A DNA stretch of 34,887 bases from Roseibium sp. TrichSKD4 (GCF_000148725.1 NZ_GL476319.1:2009-36895), one strand, 5' to 3'; counted from the first letter of the stretch, positions 16,047 to 24,078 are shown. Translations and numbers: made by a program. The notes: a model not told the origin generated them from the sequence alone.

Positions 16047-16550
16047 ATGGATAATTTGTTAGGGACAGATTTCGAATGGGGATTGCGGGTGCGAAAATTT
16101 AGATCTCGCTGGCGCCTGACGCGCGAAGAACTCGCTAAAGAAACTGGTGTAAGCCATCACATAATAAATCGTATAGAACGCGGCGAAGTGCGGGCCCCTC
16201 GGGGCAACAAAGGTGCTTTGATTGCTAACTTTTTCAATGTGTCAGAGGAATATCTGAAGACCGGCAAGGCGCACAGTGACGGTGACCCACCCTATGACAT
16301 CCTCGACCAGTGGGATGAAGAGGAAAAGATCGTGTTCAAACCAGACTCTCCTTACGCCCCAACAATCAAACTCACAGCGACAGAGGACAATCCTTCACTA
16401 GAGCAACTGAAACACGATCTAGCAAAGAAATACACGAAGGAAATTTCTGATCGCGCGTTTCAAGGCAAGTTGGGCTTTGAAGAAGGTATAACGATATACG
16501 GAATACTATTTGAAACATTGAAGGAGTTTCAGAAAAGCTTCAAAGACTGA
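16047..16550 (+). CDS. XRE-family repressor without a self-cleavage domain
   Basis: A 167-residue protein with AGGAG before its ATG. Residues about 8-66 form a classic XRE HTH (VRKFRSRWRLTREELAKETGVSHHIINRIERGEVRAP...LIANFFNVSEEYL). The C-terminal part is acidic with a helical end and has no S24-peptidase features (no AxG cleavage site, no Ser/Lys dyad region). It diverges from the Cro-like gene, so it is the likely prophage repressor. Induction would then need an anti-repressor, proteolysis by the host or another route rather than RecA-driven autocleavage. The two downstream genes are on the same strand. Confidence 0.82.
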   Translation: MDNLLGTDFEWGLRVRKFRSRWRLTREELAKETGVSHHIINRIERGEVRAPRGNKGALIANFFNVSEEYLKTGKAHSDGDPPYDILDQWDEEEKIVFKPDSPYAPTIKLTATEDNPSLEQLKHDLAKKYTKEISDRAFQGKLGFEEGITIYGILFETLKEFQKSFKD

Positions 16551-16593
16551 GAAATTTTCTCAAATATTTCTGAAATTGATACGTGAGGATATT

Positions 16594-16884
16594 ATGAAGC
16601 CAGTCTTTACGAACACCAGCTCAAATAGTTCAATAAATCCTACCCAATTATCAAGCGATCGAGATGTCGAAGTATTTATTTATGACTATGACAGTTTCAA
16701 ATTCTATGCGAATAAGCTTGGCATTTGGCCATTCATATTGGCTGAGTCCGAAACCTCCTTCGGAATAGCTGAGCCTGACAACCTCCCAGAAAATGAGAAA
16801 CGTCAATTAATGGCGATATATGAGTACGTAATTTTTGGATTAATTGAACATACAGGGATAAAAAAATGCAAAAAGAATTCGTAG
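16594..16884 (+). CDS. Hypothetical protein, repressor operon
   Basis: A 96-residue protein starting at the ATG at 16594, with GAGGAT just upstream. It has an acidic, aromatic middle (VEVFIYDYDSFKFYANKLGIWPFILAESETSFGIAE) and a helix near the end. AT content is higher than in the replication genes. It overlaps the next gene by 19 bases. No family is recognised. Confidence 0.65.
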   Translation: MKPVFTNTSSNSSINPTQLSSDRDVEVFIYDYDSFKFYANKLGIWPFILAESETSFGIAEPDNLPENEKRQLMAIYEYVIFGLIEHTGIKKCKKNS

Positions 16885-17465
16885 AGCCTGTCAGCATTAG
16901 AACATTGGAAACCGGGTTACTTGGAGGCGACCTAACAAAAGACCTTTACAAGACCTGGCTACACGCATCCGGCGTGCTTAACAATGACTTTATTCCTCAT
17001 ATTCCGTTTCTTATACAGCTGGCACCGCACGCTGAAACTGGTGACGTACCCAAAATTTTGAGAGTTGGCCAACGCTCGCTGATGAAAGAAAACTTTGGTG
17101 ATGAGTGGCTACATGAAACTGAGCAAAAAACAAATGAAGCGTACAGCGATATAGACGAAAATTTTAGGGGTTTCGTGGCTCAAGGCTATCACGACCTGAT
17201 AAAAACACGGGAGCCAGTGTTGGATGTTATTTCTGCAAAATGTCAACTTCCTGGAAGCGGGCGAACTATTTGGGAAAAGTACACCCGCCTCCTCCTACCC
17301 ATTGAACTAAACATGGGTTATTGGATGATCATCTGCGCCGCTGAGCGCTTTGATCGGGTCGGATCTTTCGCTCAACAAGATCAGTCAACCCCGCTTTATC
17401 ATTTCCTACAAACCAAACAACTTCCGGTATCTCAACCGGCGGCACCACCCATCGCAGCGCGTTAG
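16866..17465 (+). CDS. PAS-like sensory domain protein
   Basis: A 199-residue protein. It starts with a helical ETGLLGGDLTKDLYKTWLHASG segment, then an IPHIPFLIQLAP stretch, ILRVGQRSLMKENFG, and later GYHDLIKTREPVLDVISAKCQLPGSGRTIWEKYTRLLLPIE. The order (doublet of strands, 'tr.P.....' helix, then a Y.RLLLPL strand) is that of PAS_5-type sensor proteins of alphaproteobacteria. No output domain follows. Next to the repressor, it could sense a host signal that influences lysogeny; that is inference. The last 46 codons overlap the convergent GNAT gene. Confidence 0.6.
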   Translation: MQKEFVEPVSIRTLETGLLGGDLTKDLYKTWLHASGVLNNDFIPHIPFLIQLAPHAETGDVPKILRVGQRSLMKENFGDEWLHETEQKTNEAYSDIDENFRGFVAQGYHDLIKTREPVLDVISAKCQLPGSGRTIWEKYTRLLLPIELNMGYWMIICAAERFDRVGSFAQQDQSTPLYHFLQTKQLPVSQPAAPPIAAR

Positions 17466-18051
17466 GTCGCAATTCGGTAAATCCATACTTGGTGGCTAAG
17501 TTCTTCTGCCGAACATCTTCATCTGACATCAGTGCCCAAATACAATCAGGCTCCCAATGGAGATGTGCATAGACTTGAACAGTCTGGGCGAGAATTTGCC
17601 CAACTCTCTTTTCACGGTATTCGGGAGCCACCCAAAGCTCCGCCAAGTATACCGGCTTTTCAGGTGTCACATTCCAGAACTCAGGCAGCGCTGCAGCTAA
17701 TTGTGCTGCTTCACCATTTTTACCCCTCAATATCTGTGGAAGATAACAAGCTACGTACTGCCGCAGGCTCCAACCTGAGAACTGCCCTCGTTTTCCCGCC
17801 GCCAGACAAACGGGTTTTTGTTTTAATTTTCCATTCGGAGTTGTGTAGCCAACCAAAAAAAATACGTCATTACCCTGGAGAACATTTCTATCTGTACTTG
17901 TAAACGGCGTCAATTTCTTTTGCGTTGAGCGTAACTGCCTCTCCACTTCAAATACATCATCGACATCCCGTAAATGTATCCCCATTTCTTTTAATTCGTT
18001 TATGCTTTGCGAGATGAAGTTACATATATCTATTTTACTTATCTTTAACAT
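17329..18051 (-). CDS. GNAT-family N-acetyltransferase-like protein
   Basis: A 240-residue protein from the ATG at 18051, which has AGGAG eight bases upstream. Motif A is visible near 150-175 (VYLAELWVAPEYREKRVGQILAQTV, a variant of the Q/RxxGxG acetyl-CoA loop), followed by a CIWALMSDEDVRQKNLATKYGF segment typical of GNAT enzymes. The N-terminal 140 residues are not family-typical. The gene follows the small 94-residue frame by four bases and its last 137 bases overlap the PAS-like gene on the other strand. A regulatory or toxin-like acetylation role is possible, but the substrate is unknown. Confidence 0.72.
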   Translation of the reverse strand: MLKISKIDICNFISQSINELKEMGIHLRDVDDVFEVERQLRSTQKKLTPFTSTDRNVLQGNDVFFLVGYTTPNGKLKQKPVCLAAGKRGQFSGWSLRQYVACYLPQILRGKNGEAAQLAAALPEFWNVTPEKPVYLAELWVAPEYREKRVGQILAQTVQVYAHLHWEPDCIWALMSDEDVRQKNLATKYGFTELRPNALRWVVPPVEIPEVVWFVGNDKAGLTDLVERKIRPDQSAQRRR

Positions 18052-18055
18052 GATA

Positions 18056-18340
18056 CTATCTCCTAACTTCCTGCCAACAGACGGGTTCAGGAGCAGCCGG
18101 GTAGACGAGACCCATCCCTGCTGCAAAGCAGAGTGAGCCGTCACCCGGGGTTTCTGCCACACAGACTGGGACAGTCGCATTGCCGGGAGCCCGGCACGCG
18201 GCTGCGCCCGTTGGCCGGAGGACTTTTTCGACCAGCCGGTCGGTGACGTGGGCACCCTCCTCAAAGACGAGACCCACCAGTGCTATGTCACATCCCATCC
18301 TTCGCACTGTTTCTTGGAGCGGTCGGATCGGTCGCCGCAT
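18056..18340 (-). CDS. Possible small Cys-containing protein upstream of the GNAT gene
   Basis: A 94-residue frame whose stop lies four bases before the GNAT start, so the two could be coupled. It is much more GC-rich than its neighbours, and its codon choice does not resemble theirs. The C-terminal half has four cysteines and many Gly/Pro. No family is recognised and the start lacks a good Shine-Dalgarno, so this could be a non-coding leader. An 11-bp direct repeat (GACGAGACCCA at 18104-18114 and 18266-18276) lies within it. Confidence 0.35.
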   Translation of the reverse strand: MRRPIRPLQETVRRMGCDIALVGLVFEEGAHVTDRLVEKVLRPTGAAACRAPGNATVPVCVAETPGDGSLCFAAGMGLVYPAAPEPVCWQEVRR

Positions 18341-18358
18341 GAACCGCTCATTTCGGAA

Positions 18359-18374
18359 ATCCCATAAAATAGAT
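18359..18374. promoter_or_regulatory. Second operator copy in the rightward control region
   Basis: ATCCCATAAAATAGAT matches 14 of 16 bases of the operator palindrome read in the opposite direction. It lies 27 bases upstream of the perfect copy at 18401-18416, and just before the leftward frames ending in the GNAT gene, so a repressor could bind both sites cooperatively. Confidence 0.5.
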
Positions 18375-18392
18375 TTTTTTGCAATACGCTTA

Positions 18393-18423
18393 TTGACATT
18401 ATCTATTTTATTAGATTTTTATA
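18393..18423 (+). promoter_or_regulatory. Predicted rightward early promoter with embedded operator
   Basis: A consensus -35 TTGACA (18393-18398) and a -10-like TTTATA (18418-18423) are 19 bases apart, and the perfect operator palindrome ATCTATTTTATTAGAT fills 18401-18416 between them. This would place the recombination operon starting at 18541 under the same repressor as the leftward operon. About 120 bases of leader separate the promoter from the first gene. Confidence 0.6.
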
Positions 18424-18540
18424 CAGCTATCGAAAGTGGAGACCTCGTTTCCAACCACCAATTTTTTGCCGACACAGGCTCGCCAATCACGTGGACGGGC
18501 AACGGTGAGTTCTGGCCTGCTGCTCAGGAGCTGTACTTAA

Positions 18541-19821
18541 ATGAAGATTGTTTCCCTATCCGCGGAGAATTTTAAACGGCTTCGGGCGGTCAGCATCTCC
18601 CCCGATGGTAATCTTATCGAATTGACTGGAGGGAATGAACAAGGAAAGTCGTCTATCCTTGATGCAATTTGGGCTGCTATTTGCGGCAAATCTGCCGCCC
18701 CTGCTCTACCTATTCGCACGGGAGAGGAAGTTGCCATTATCAAGCTTGATCTTGGTAGTTTGAAAATCACCCGTAAGTTCATCAACAAAACTGACGGCAC
18801 TACAACAACTTCCCTCGTAGTTGAAAACGAGGAGGGTCATCGTCAGTCCCCACCTCAGAGAATCTTGGACGACCTTACAAACACCCTTAGCTTTGACCCA
18901 CTTGAGTTCACGCGCTTAGACCCCAAAAAACAGTCATCTTTTTTGCGGTCACTCGTACCGGACTTCAACTTTGAAGAAGCTGACAGGCAAATCCAAGAAC
19001 TGATGGAAGAGCGGCGGGATACGAACCGTGAGCTTGCCCAAGCAAAAGCGCGTCTCGAAGCGTGTAGCGTCCCAGATGATGCCCCAAACGACCCCATCGA
19101 TGTAGCCTCATTGATTGAGAGTATGGAAAAGGCAGCAGCTTCGAATGACATGCGTCAACAGCAGCTCTCTCGCCAACGGGAACTTGATCAGCAGAAGCAA
19201 AACGCAGAGGCGTCAATAGAGAACTACCGCAAGGAGATTGCGGCTGCCCAAGAACAGATCGAAAAACTCGGGGCCTACTGGCGTGAAGTAGACACAGAGA
19301 GTAAGAACCTCCCTCCCCTGCCGATTGAACAAGATCTCTCCGTTATCCGCCAACGCATTCAAGAAGCTGAAGAACACAATCAGATGTTCAATGCTGCGCA
19401 AACCAAGGTTCAAATCCGCAATGAATGTGAAGCACTCTCAACGTTGTCATCTGAAAAATCGGCAGCACTAGAAGACGTTCGACGTTCAATTTTGAGTGCC
19501 GTCCAGGAAGCTGACCTACCAGTCGAGGGACTGAGCTTCACAACCGATGGTGTGATGGTTGATGACCTCCCCTTTGAAAATCTGAGCCAAGCAAAACAAC
19601 TGCAGGTCTCAATCGCTGTTGCTGCAGCTCTTGATCCAAAACTGCGAGTGATCCGTGTCAAGGATGGAGCGCTTTTGGGTCAAAAGAAGATGGAGGAACT
19701 CTCAGAGTTTGCAGATCAATTCGACATGCAAATCTGGGTGGAAACCGTGGAGTCGGATCGGCCTGCAGCCATCGTTATCGAAGATGGCAGTGTGTCCTCT
19801 ACTCAACAAGATGCTGAGTGA
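18541..19821 (+). CDS. SMC/RecF-like ATPase of the phage recombination operon
   Basis: A 426-residue protein with GGAG upstream of its ATG. The N-terminus reads KIVSLSAENFKRL..VSISP.GN..ELTGGNEQGKSSILDAI, with a Walker A at about 30-37, as in RecF/Rad50-like ATPases. The middle (about 140-300) is a coiled-coil region rich in Glu/Gln/Arg. The C-terminus carries a signature-like NLSQAKQLQVSIAVAAAL, then a VIRVKDGALL strand where the Walker B Asp is followed by Gly rather than Glu. It probably assists the RecE/RecT-type pair in DNA processing. The missing Walker B Glu suggests slow or altered hydrolysis. Confidence 0.85.
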   Translation: MKIVSLSAENFKRLRAVSISPDGNLIELTGGNEQGKSSILDAIWAAICGKSAAPALPIRTGEEVAIIKLDLGSLKITRKFINKTDGTTTTSLVVENEEGHRQSPPQRILDDLTNTLSFDPLEFTRLDPKKQSSFLRSLVPDFNFEEADRQIQELMEERRDTNRELAQAKARLEACSVPDDAPNDPIDVASLIESMEKAAASNDMRQQQLSRQRELDQQKQNAEASIENYRKEIAAAQEQIEKLGAYWREVDTESKNLPPLPIEQDLSVIRQRIQEAEEHNQMFNAAQTKVQIRNECEALSTLSSEKSAALEDVRRSILSAVQEADLPVEGLSFTTDGVMVDDLPFENLSQAKQLQVSIAVAAALDPKLRVIRVKDGALLGQKKMEELSEFADQFDMQIWVETVESDRPAAIVIEDGSVSSTQQDAE

Positions 19822-19830
19822 GAGGCGACC

Positions 19831-20235
19831 ATGAACAGGGTTTTTCTCTTCACACCCGCCAACATGTCGCCTTGGGATGCGGGGCAACTCCAACGATATC
19901 TGACAACCTCTAGAATTCCTACCGCTACTCAAGCTGGGATAGAAAAAGACATTTATCTCTACAGGGATAAAGACGCATTTAGTAACGCACCGCACCTGCT
20001 CGAAGTTTTGGCGTATGGTGAGCTTAGAAAAACTGCCGAATGGGCAAATACCGCGGTCGTTTTTTCTACAGCTTCCAGCACAGCCCACTTTCTGGCTGGA
20101 TTGATGCAGGGGCACGGTAAACGGGCAATCCTGATAGCGGACGGCTCTGATCAACAATCCGTCATTGATTGGATTTATCCGGAAGTCGTCCAGGGTTTTG
20201 AAGAAGCGTTTGATCTTTTGAAGGGAGCGGCATGA
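19831..20235 (+). CDS. Small protein resembling the nucleoside 2-deoxyribosyltransferase-like fold
   Basis: A 134-residue protein with GAGAGG upstream. It starts RVFLFTPANMSPWDAGQLQRYL and contains TAVVFSTASSTAHFLAGLMQGHGKRAILIADGS near 74-107, then a Y...V...FEEAFDLL end. A strand, an S/T-rich turn, a helix with GHGKR and another strand resemble the NDT-like/DUF4406 Rossmann-type fold found in phages. The match is by pattern only, and the usual catalytic Glu is not obvious. The gene is coupled to the exonuclease gene by ATGA. Confidence 0.45.
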   Translation: MNRVFLFTPANMSPWDAGQLQRYLTTSRIPTATQAGIEKDIYLYRDKDAFSNAPHLLEVLAYGELRKTAEWANTAVVFSTASSTAHFLAGLMQGHGKRAILIADGSDQQSVIDWIYPEVVQGFEEAFDLLKGAA

Positions 20236-21332
20236 TGGGCCTTCCCCTTCCAGATCTTAGACCCGGCGATGAAGTCCCCTGTGGTCTTTATTTCAACCTT
20301 GATGAAAAAATCTATCATGCGGACCCGACAGCGAAAGGCTCCAGCGCTCTCAAGGCGATAGCGATTGACCCCGTTGAGTGGAAGTTTGACGACCTCTACG
20401 AGGAAGACAAGGACACCGACGCGCTGTTGTTCGGTTCGGCGCTGCACGCACGTATGCTCGAAGGTCAGGACGTTTTCAACGCCAAGTTCTGCCAGAGGTT
20501 TTCCCTGACTACTGACGGAATGCTGGTCACCGATCAAGATCTCAAGGATTTCCTGGTTGAGCATGGGCAGAGTGCTGTGTCCCGCGGAAACAAGGCGGAG
20601 CGTATCAAGCGCGTTCTCGAGATTGCGCCAGAACAAAAAATCTTTGACGTGGTCAAGGAGACTTATGATCGGGAGAACGAAGGCAAGATCCAGCTGAAAC
20701 CTCGCTTATGGGGCCAGATAGAAATTGCTTGTCGGTGGGTACAACAGGATCCAACACTCTCGGCGGTCATGGAGAATGGCACCTTCGTGGATGGTGCTCC
20801 GGAAGTTTCCATCTTCTACGAGGATCGCGGTCCTGACGGTGATCAAACACCGGTTCGATTGAAGGGACGCCTTGATCGGCTTTTGCGCCACGCCATCATC
20901 GATCTTAAGACATTTGCCCCACGTACCAAGGGCGATATCTACCAGCTTGCGCTGAAGACCATCGATTCCATGCGGTACGACCTGCAGGAAGCCGCCTACC
21001 AACGATGCTGGCAGATTGCCAAAGCCGCTCACGAAGGTGGCACACTCGATATCTATGGCGATGAGCCCTTCGAGGGGTTCCTCGATGAGTGTTTTGACCG
21101 GGACAAACCAAAATGGATTTGGGTCATGGTCAAACGAACCGGTGCCCCACAGCCGTTGGTTCTCGATTGGACGCCTCATTTCGCCAAAGCGGCTGCAGCA
21201 TCACGCATTGAAGAAGCCATCCGTACCTATCGCTCCAAGCGAGATGAGTATGGCGATGCACAGGAATGGCCCGCTGCTAACCCACCATTCGAAGTCACCG
21301 ATGACGACCTCCCTACCTGGTTCGGACGATAA
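20232..21332 (+). CDS. RecE/exonuclease VIII-type PD-(D/E)XK exonuclease (DUF3799-like)
   Basis: A 366-residue protein. The N-terminal LYFNLDEKIYHADPTAKGSSALKAI and ALLFGSALHARMLEG blocks and the nuclease core VRLKGRLDRLLRHAIIDLKTFAP (about 200-222: Asp then D-L-K) followed by YDLQEAAYQRCW match the RecE/DUF3799 family. The enzyme would resect double-stranded ends 5' to 3', making single strands for the recombinase encoded next (RecT, three bases downstream). It overlaps the preceding gene by ATGA. Confidence 0.9.
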   Translation: MMGLPLPDLRPGDEVPCGLYFNLDEKIYHADPTAKGSSALKAIAIDPVEWKFDDLYEEDKDTDALLFGSALHARMLEGQDVFNAKFCQRFSLTTDGMLVTDQDLKDFLVEHGQSAVSRGNKAERIKRVLEIAPEQKIFDVVKETYDRENEGKIQLKPRLWGQIEIACRWVQQDPTLSAVMENGTFVDGAPEVSIFYEDRGPDGDQTPVRLKGRLDRLLRHAIIDLKTFAPRTKGDIYQLALKTIDSMRYDLQEAAYQRCWQIAKAAHEGGTLDIYGDEPFEGFLDECFDRDKPKWIWVMVKRTGAPQPLVLDWTPHFAKAAAASRIEEAIRTYRSKRDEYGDAQEWPAANPPFEVTDDDLPTWFGR

Positions 21333-21335
21333 CCC

Positions 21336-22382
21336 ATGACAAACAATCTTCCTATCGAACAGTCCGTCGGAGCTGCTCTTCCTGAACTTGATGATGAAAC
21401 AACGTTTTCACCTTCAGGCATTTTTGATCTGAAGCGGTTTGAAGCGGTATCGCGTGTCGCAACGGTAATGGCCAGTTCTCCCCTGATCCCTGAAGCTTTG
21501 AAAGGAGACACAGCAGAAGCGGCATTCGCAAACTGCTTCCTAGTCTGCAATCAGGCTGCAACTTGGAAAATGGACCCCTTTGCAGTCGCACAGTGTGTGT
21601 CCTCTTATCAAGGAAAGCCGATTTACGAAGGTAAGGTCATAGCTGCTGCCCTTCGATCCTGCCTTGGGATAACACTCCACTACCACCTTTCTGGTGAGGG
21701 AGATGATCGTTCAGTTATTGTCTCTGATTCACCCTTAGGCGACGACGGAAAATCCCCTTCATCGGCCAGATGGATAAAAGGGAATTTCCGTGAGTGGCGC
21801 ACACTTGACAAGCAAGGAAACGCCAAGGCGATTTGGCTCCACAACCGAGATCGTCAGCTTCGTTATCGCGGTACACGCGAATGGACCCGTGTCTACGAGC
21901 CGCGCATCATTCTCGGAGTTTATGCAGAAGACGAGTTTGACGAGATTTCCCGCTCCCAGCGGGCGGAGCTTGCAAAAAACACGAGCCAAACTGCAAACCC
22001 GTTAATTTCCCAAGGCACCAAACCACAACAGCCGAATAATTCCCGGCATCCCATCGACCAAACGACCGGGACACAAGGTGCAGGCAATTCGGCTGGGTCT
22101 TCTCCTGCCCAGTCCAGCGTGCCTGCACCGAAGTTTCGCGCAGCGCTAGAGGAATTTTCCAAGACCTTGCTGCGCCTTGACGCAAACAACCTTGAAAAAG
22201 GTCGCAAGACGTTCTGGCAAGATAACCCACCCTCCGAGAAACCATCTGCACAACTGGAGCAGCTTGAGGAGAAAATCTACCAGGCGCATGTGAACCGGTG
22301 TGCTGGAAAGCTCACCCCGCAAGATACCTCAGCGTATGTGGCTGAACTGATTGAAGAGGTGTTCCAATGCTCCTCTTCCTGA
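21336..22382 (+). CDS. recT: RecT-family single-strand annealing recombinase
   Basis: A 348-residue protein. The first 200 residues contain the RecT signature order: FSPSGIFDLKRFEAVSRVATVMASSPLIPEAL, then FANCFLVCNQAATWKMDPFAVAQCVSSYQGKPIYEGKVIAA and later DRQLRYRGTREWTRVYEPRIILGVYAEDE. A Gln/Ser/Pro-rich linker (about 210-260) and a helical C-terminal domain follow. It would coat single strands made by the neighbouring exonuclease and anneal them, as in Rac RecET or lambda Red. It is co-transcribed with the exonuclease gene and overlaps the next gene by 16 bases. Confidence 0.9.
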   Translation: MTNNLPIEQSVGAALPELDDETTFSPSGIFDLKRFEAVSRVATVMASSPLIPEALKGDTAEAAFANCFLVCNQAATWKMDPFAVAQCVSSYQGKPIYEGKVIAAALRSCLGITLHYHLSGEGDDRSVIVSDSPLGDDGKSPSSARWIKGNFREWRTLDKQGNAKAIWLHNRDRQLRYRGTREWTRVYEPRIILGVYAEDEFDEISRSQRAELAKNTSQTANPLISQGTKPQQPNNSRHPIDQTTGTQGAGNSAGSSPAQSSVPAPKFRAALEEFSKTLLRLDANNLEKGRKTFWQDNPPSEKPSAQLEQLEEKIYQAHVNRCAGKLTPQDTSAYVAELIEEVFQCSSS

Positions 22383-22999
22383 AAGTTGACACGAGTGGCT
22401 TGATCCGGAGCGAATTGCCGCTGGATCATGACCAACAACCGTGGGCGGTACGGATCGCCTTTGATCACTGCGATGCGGATGGCAACCGGATTTCGGCCGC
22501 TGACGTTCTGATCAAGGCAAACGACCGCCCCATTAGCAATGCCGCAGAAGCCATTCATGGCATCTCTGCGCGCCATTCAGAAAAGTTTGGACTGTCCGAG
22601 AGACCAGTCCTGCACCAACTGGCCGACGTCGCAGCAAAGTCAGCTGAGACTGTTGCTATAAGCTATTCGGATTTTGACACGCGGGTGATTGACTCCCTCC
22701 TGCTACGTCTGGCGAAAGCGCTTGGCAAACCATCTGACACGTTCTTGAAACGGTGGCGTCGGCCAGGCCTTACCTTCCTCACCGTTCAAGATCCTGTTGC
22801 CAAGCAGGAATGCGAACTCAGGCAAGACGAAAACCCGGAAGAACTGCGTTCCCCAACACTCGATGAAGCCATGGAGTTGTTGCTTGAAGAACCTTTGTCA
22901 AATGAGCGGCGAACTGCAGACGACAATCTCCGTCGACTGAAACGGCTTTTCTTCCATCTCAGGGAAAAAGGGCACTTCAAAGAAGTCCTTGCGCTTTAA
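22367..22999 (+). CDS. DnaQ-fold protein with degenerate exonuclease motifs
   Basis: A 210-residue protein that begins LFLKVDTSGL, where active DEDD exonucleases have D-x-E-T-T/S-G-L. It continues with an AEAIHGIS segment (like the AxxxHGI of exonucleases), AISYSDFDTRVID in place of the HNxxFD motif, and finally SPTLDEAMELLLEE..RRTADDNLRRLKRLF, aligning with the HdAxxDa end. The first Glu and the catalytic His appear replaced, so the fold is clear enough but activity is doubtful. It follows RecT with overlap, so a structural or regulatory role in recombination is plausible. Confidence 0.65.
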   Translation: MLLFLKVDTSGLIRSELPLDHDQQPWAVRIAFDHCDADGNRISAADVLIKANDRPISNAAEAIHGISARHSEKFGLSERPVLHQLADVAAKSAETVAISYSDFDTRVIDSLLLRLAKALGKPSDTFLKRWRRPGLTFLTVQDPVAKQECELRQDENPEELRSPTLDEAMELLLEEPLSNERRTADDNLRRLKRLFFHLREKGHFKEVLAL

Positions 23000-23068
23000 G
23001 CGCGCCGCAACCAGTGGGGCGGGCGCGACCGTCCTAGTCAAAGTTTCCGATACAAACGGACAAATATC

Positions 23069-23332
23069 ATGAACCTGAAACCGTCACATTTAGGCCTCTT
23101 GGCGATTCCGCAAAATCCAAATCAACGCGGTGCTTCAAAACCAGAACGCACCAAGCTGGATAAGCTCAATAACCGGCTCGCCGAAGCCGATCGTTTCATT
23201 CATCCAACCAAAGGCTTTCGGAAAATTAGCAGCAAACGCGCCAAAGCCGCACAACTCACCGCCGAAATCCAGCAGGGCTATTTCCCGCTCTCGCTAGATC
23301 GCATCAAACGAGAACTGAAGTTGATGCGCTGA
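23069..23332 (+). CDS. Hypothetical basic protein
   Basis: An 87-residue very basic protein (LGLLAIPQNPNQRGASKPERTKLDKLNNRLAEADRF...RAKAAQLTAEIQQGYFPLSL) with a helical, charged middle. Its ATG has no strong Shine-Dalgarno. The preceding 69 bases hold inverted repeats, GCGCTT-T-AAGCGC (22991-23003) and CGCGCC/GGCGCG (23001-23006/23022-23027), with no T-tract. No family is recognised. Confidence 0.6.
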   Translation: MNLKPSHLGLLAIPQNPNQRGASKPERTKLDKLNNRLAEADRFIHPTKGFRKISSKRAKAAQLTAEIQQGYFPLSLDRIKRELKLMR

Positions 23333-23382
23333 TTGAAGTCACCTGAGAATGCGCCATCCCGAAAGACAGGAAAGTGAAACAG

Positions 23383-24078
23383 ATGAAGTTCCGTGTCATT
23401 GATTTTGAAACAACCGGTCTGCCGTCAGACACGCGCAAAGCCATTTGTGAAGCTGCGTTTTGCGATTTGGATGCTGAAACAGACATCATCGCGGACCCAG
23501 TGTCGACCCTTGTTGATCCGGGCCACTCGATCCCGCCTGAGACGATGGCCGTCCATCACATCCGAGATCAAGACGTGGCAGGTTGCCCCTCCCCAACCGA
23601 AGCCTGCCGGATGCTGATGGGCGGCATGGGTGAGGAAGATGTTTTCGTCGCCCACAATATCGAGTTTGAGAAGTTCTTCTTCGGTGGTGGCGATCATCGC
23701 TGGATATGCACTCTGAAATGCGCAGTCCGTCTTTGGCCCGATGCTCCCAGCCACAAGAACCAGGTTCTTCGTTACTGGAAAGGTCTAACCGACCTTGGAG
23801 ACTTAGCACTCCCGGCCCACCGCGCTGGACCAGACACGTTTGTTACGGCCCATTTGCTGCGACTGATGCTCGATGAAACCAGTGTTGGTCAGTTAATCGA
23901 GTGGACTGGAATGCCGTTGATCCAGACAAAGGTCAACTTCGGCAAACACAAGCATTCACGGTGGATTGATCTGCCGACAGATTACATCCGCTGGATCGCT
24001 AACGACGCTGACAAATTGGATGCGGATACCAAGGCAACTGCGCGTTATTGGCTGGAGCAGAGAGGTGGCGAGGCATGA
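23383..24078 (+). CDS. DnaQ-like 3'-5' exonuclease with a C-terminal DUF3820-like segment
   Basis: A 231-residue protein; the ATG at 23383 is preferred to the GTG nine bases earlier because it leads straight into FRVIDFETTGL. Active-site motifs are in order: DFETTG (D6/E8), VAHNIEFE (the usual FD is FE) and HRAGPDTFVTAHLL, where His and Asp of the DEDDh set stand. After about residue 180 comes VNFGKHKHSRWIDLPTDYIRWI, the FGK.KG..I.DLP..YL.W pattern of DUF3820. It would trim single-stranded DNA ends. It overlaps the next gene by ATGA. Confidence 0.85.
   Translation: MKFRVIDFETTGLPSDTRKAICEAAFCDLDAETDIIADPVSTLVDPGHSIPPETMAVHHIRDQDVAGCPSPTEACRMLMGGMGEEDVFVAHNIEFEKFFFGGGDHRWICTLKCAVRLWPDAPSHKNQVLRYWKGLTDLGDLALPAHRAGPDTFVTAHLLRLMLDETSVGQLIEWTGMPLIQTKVNFGKHKHSRWIDLPTDYIRWIANDADKLDADTKATARYWLEQRGGEA

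Noticed and set aside
18180-18575. Rightward frame of 131 codons before the SMC-like ATPase
   Set aside because: It runs through the promoter and operators and has no ribosome binding site; a chance frame.
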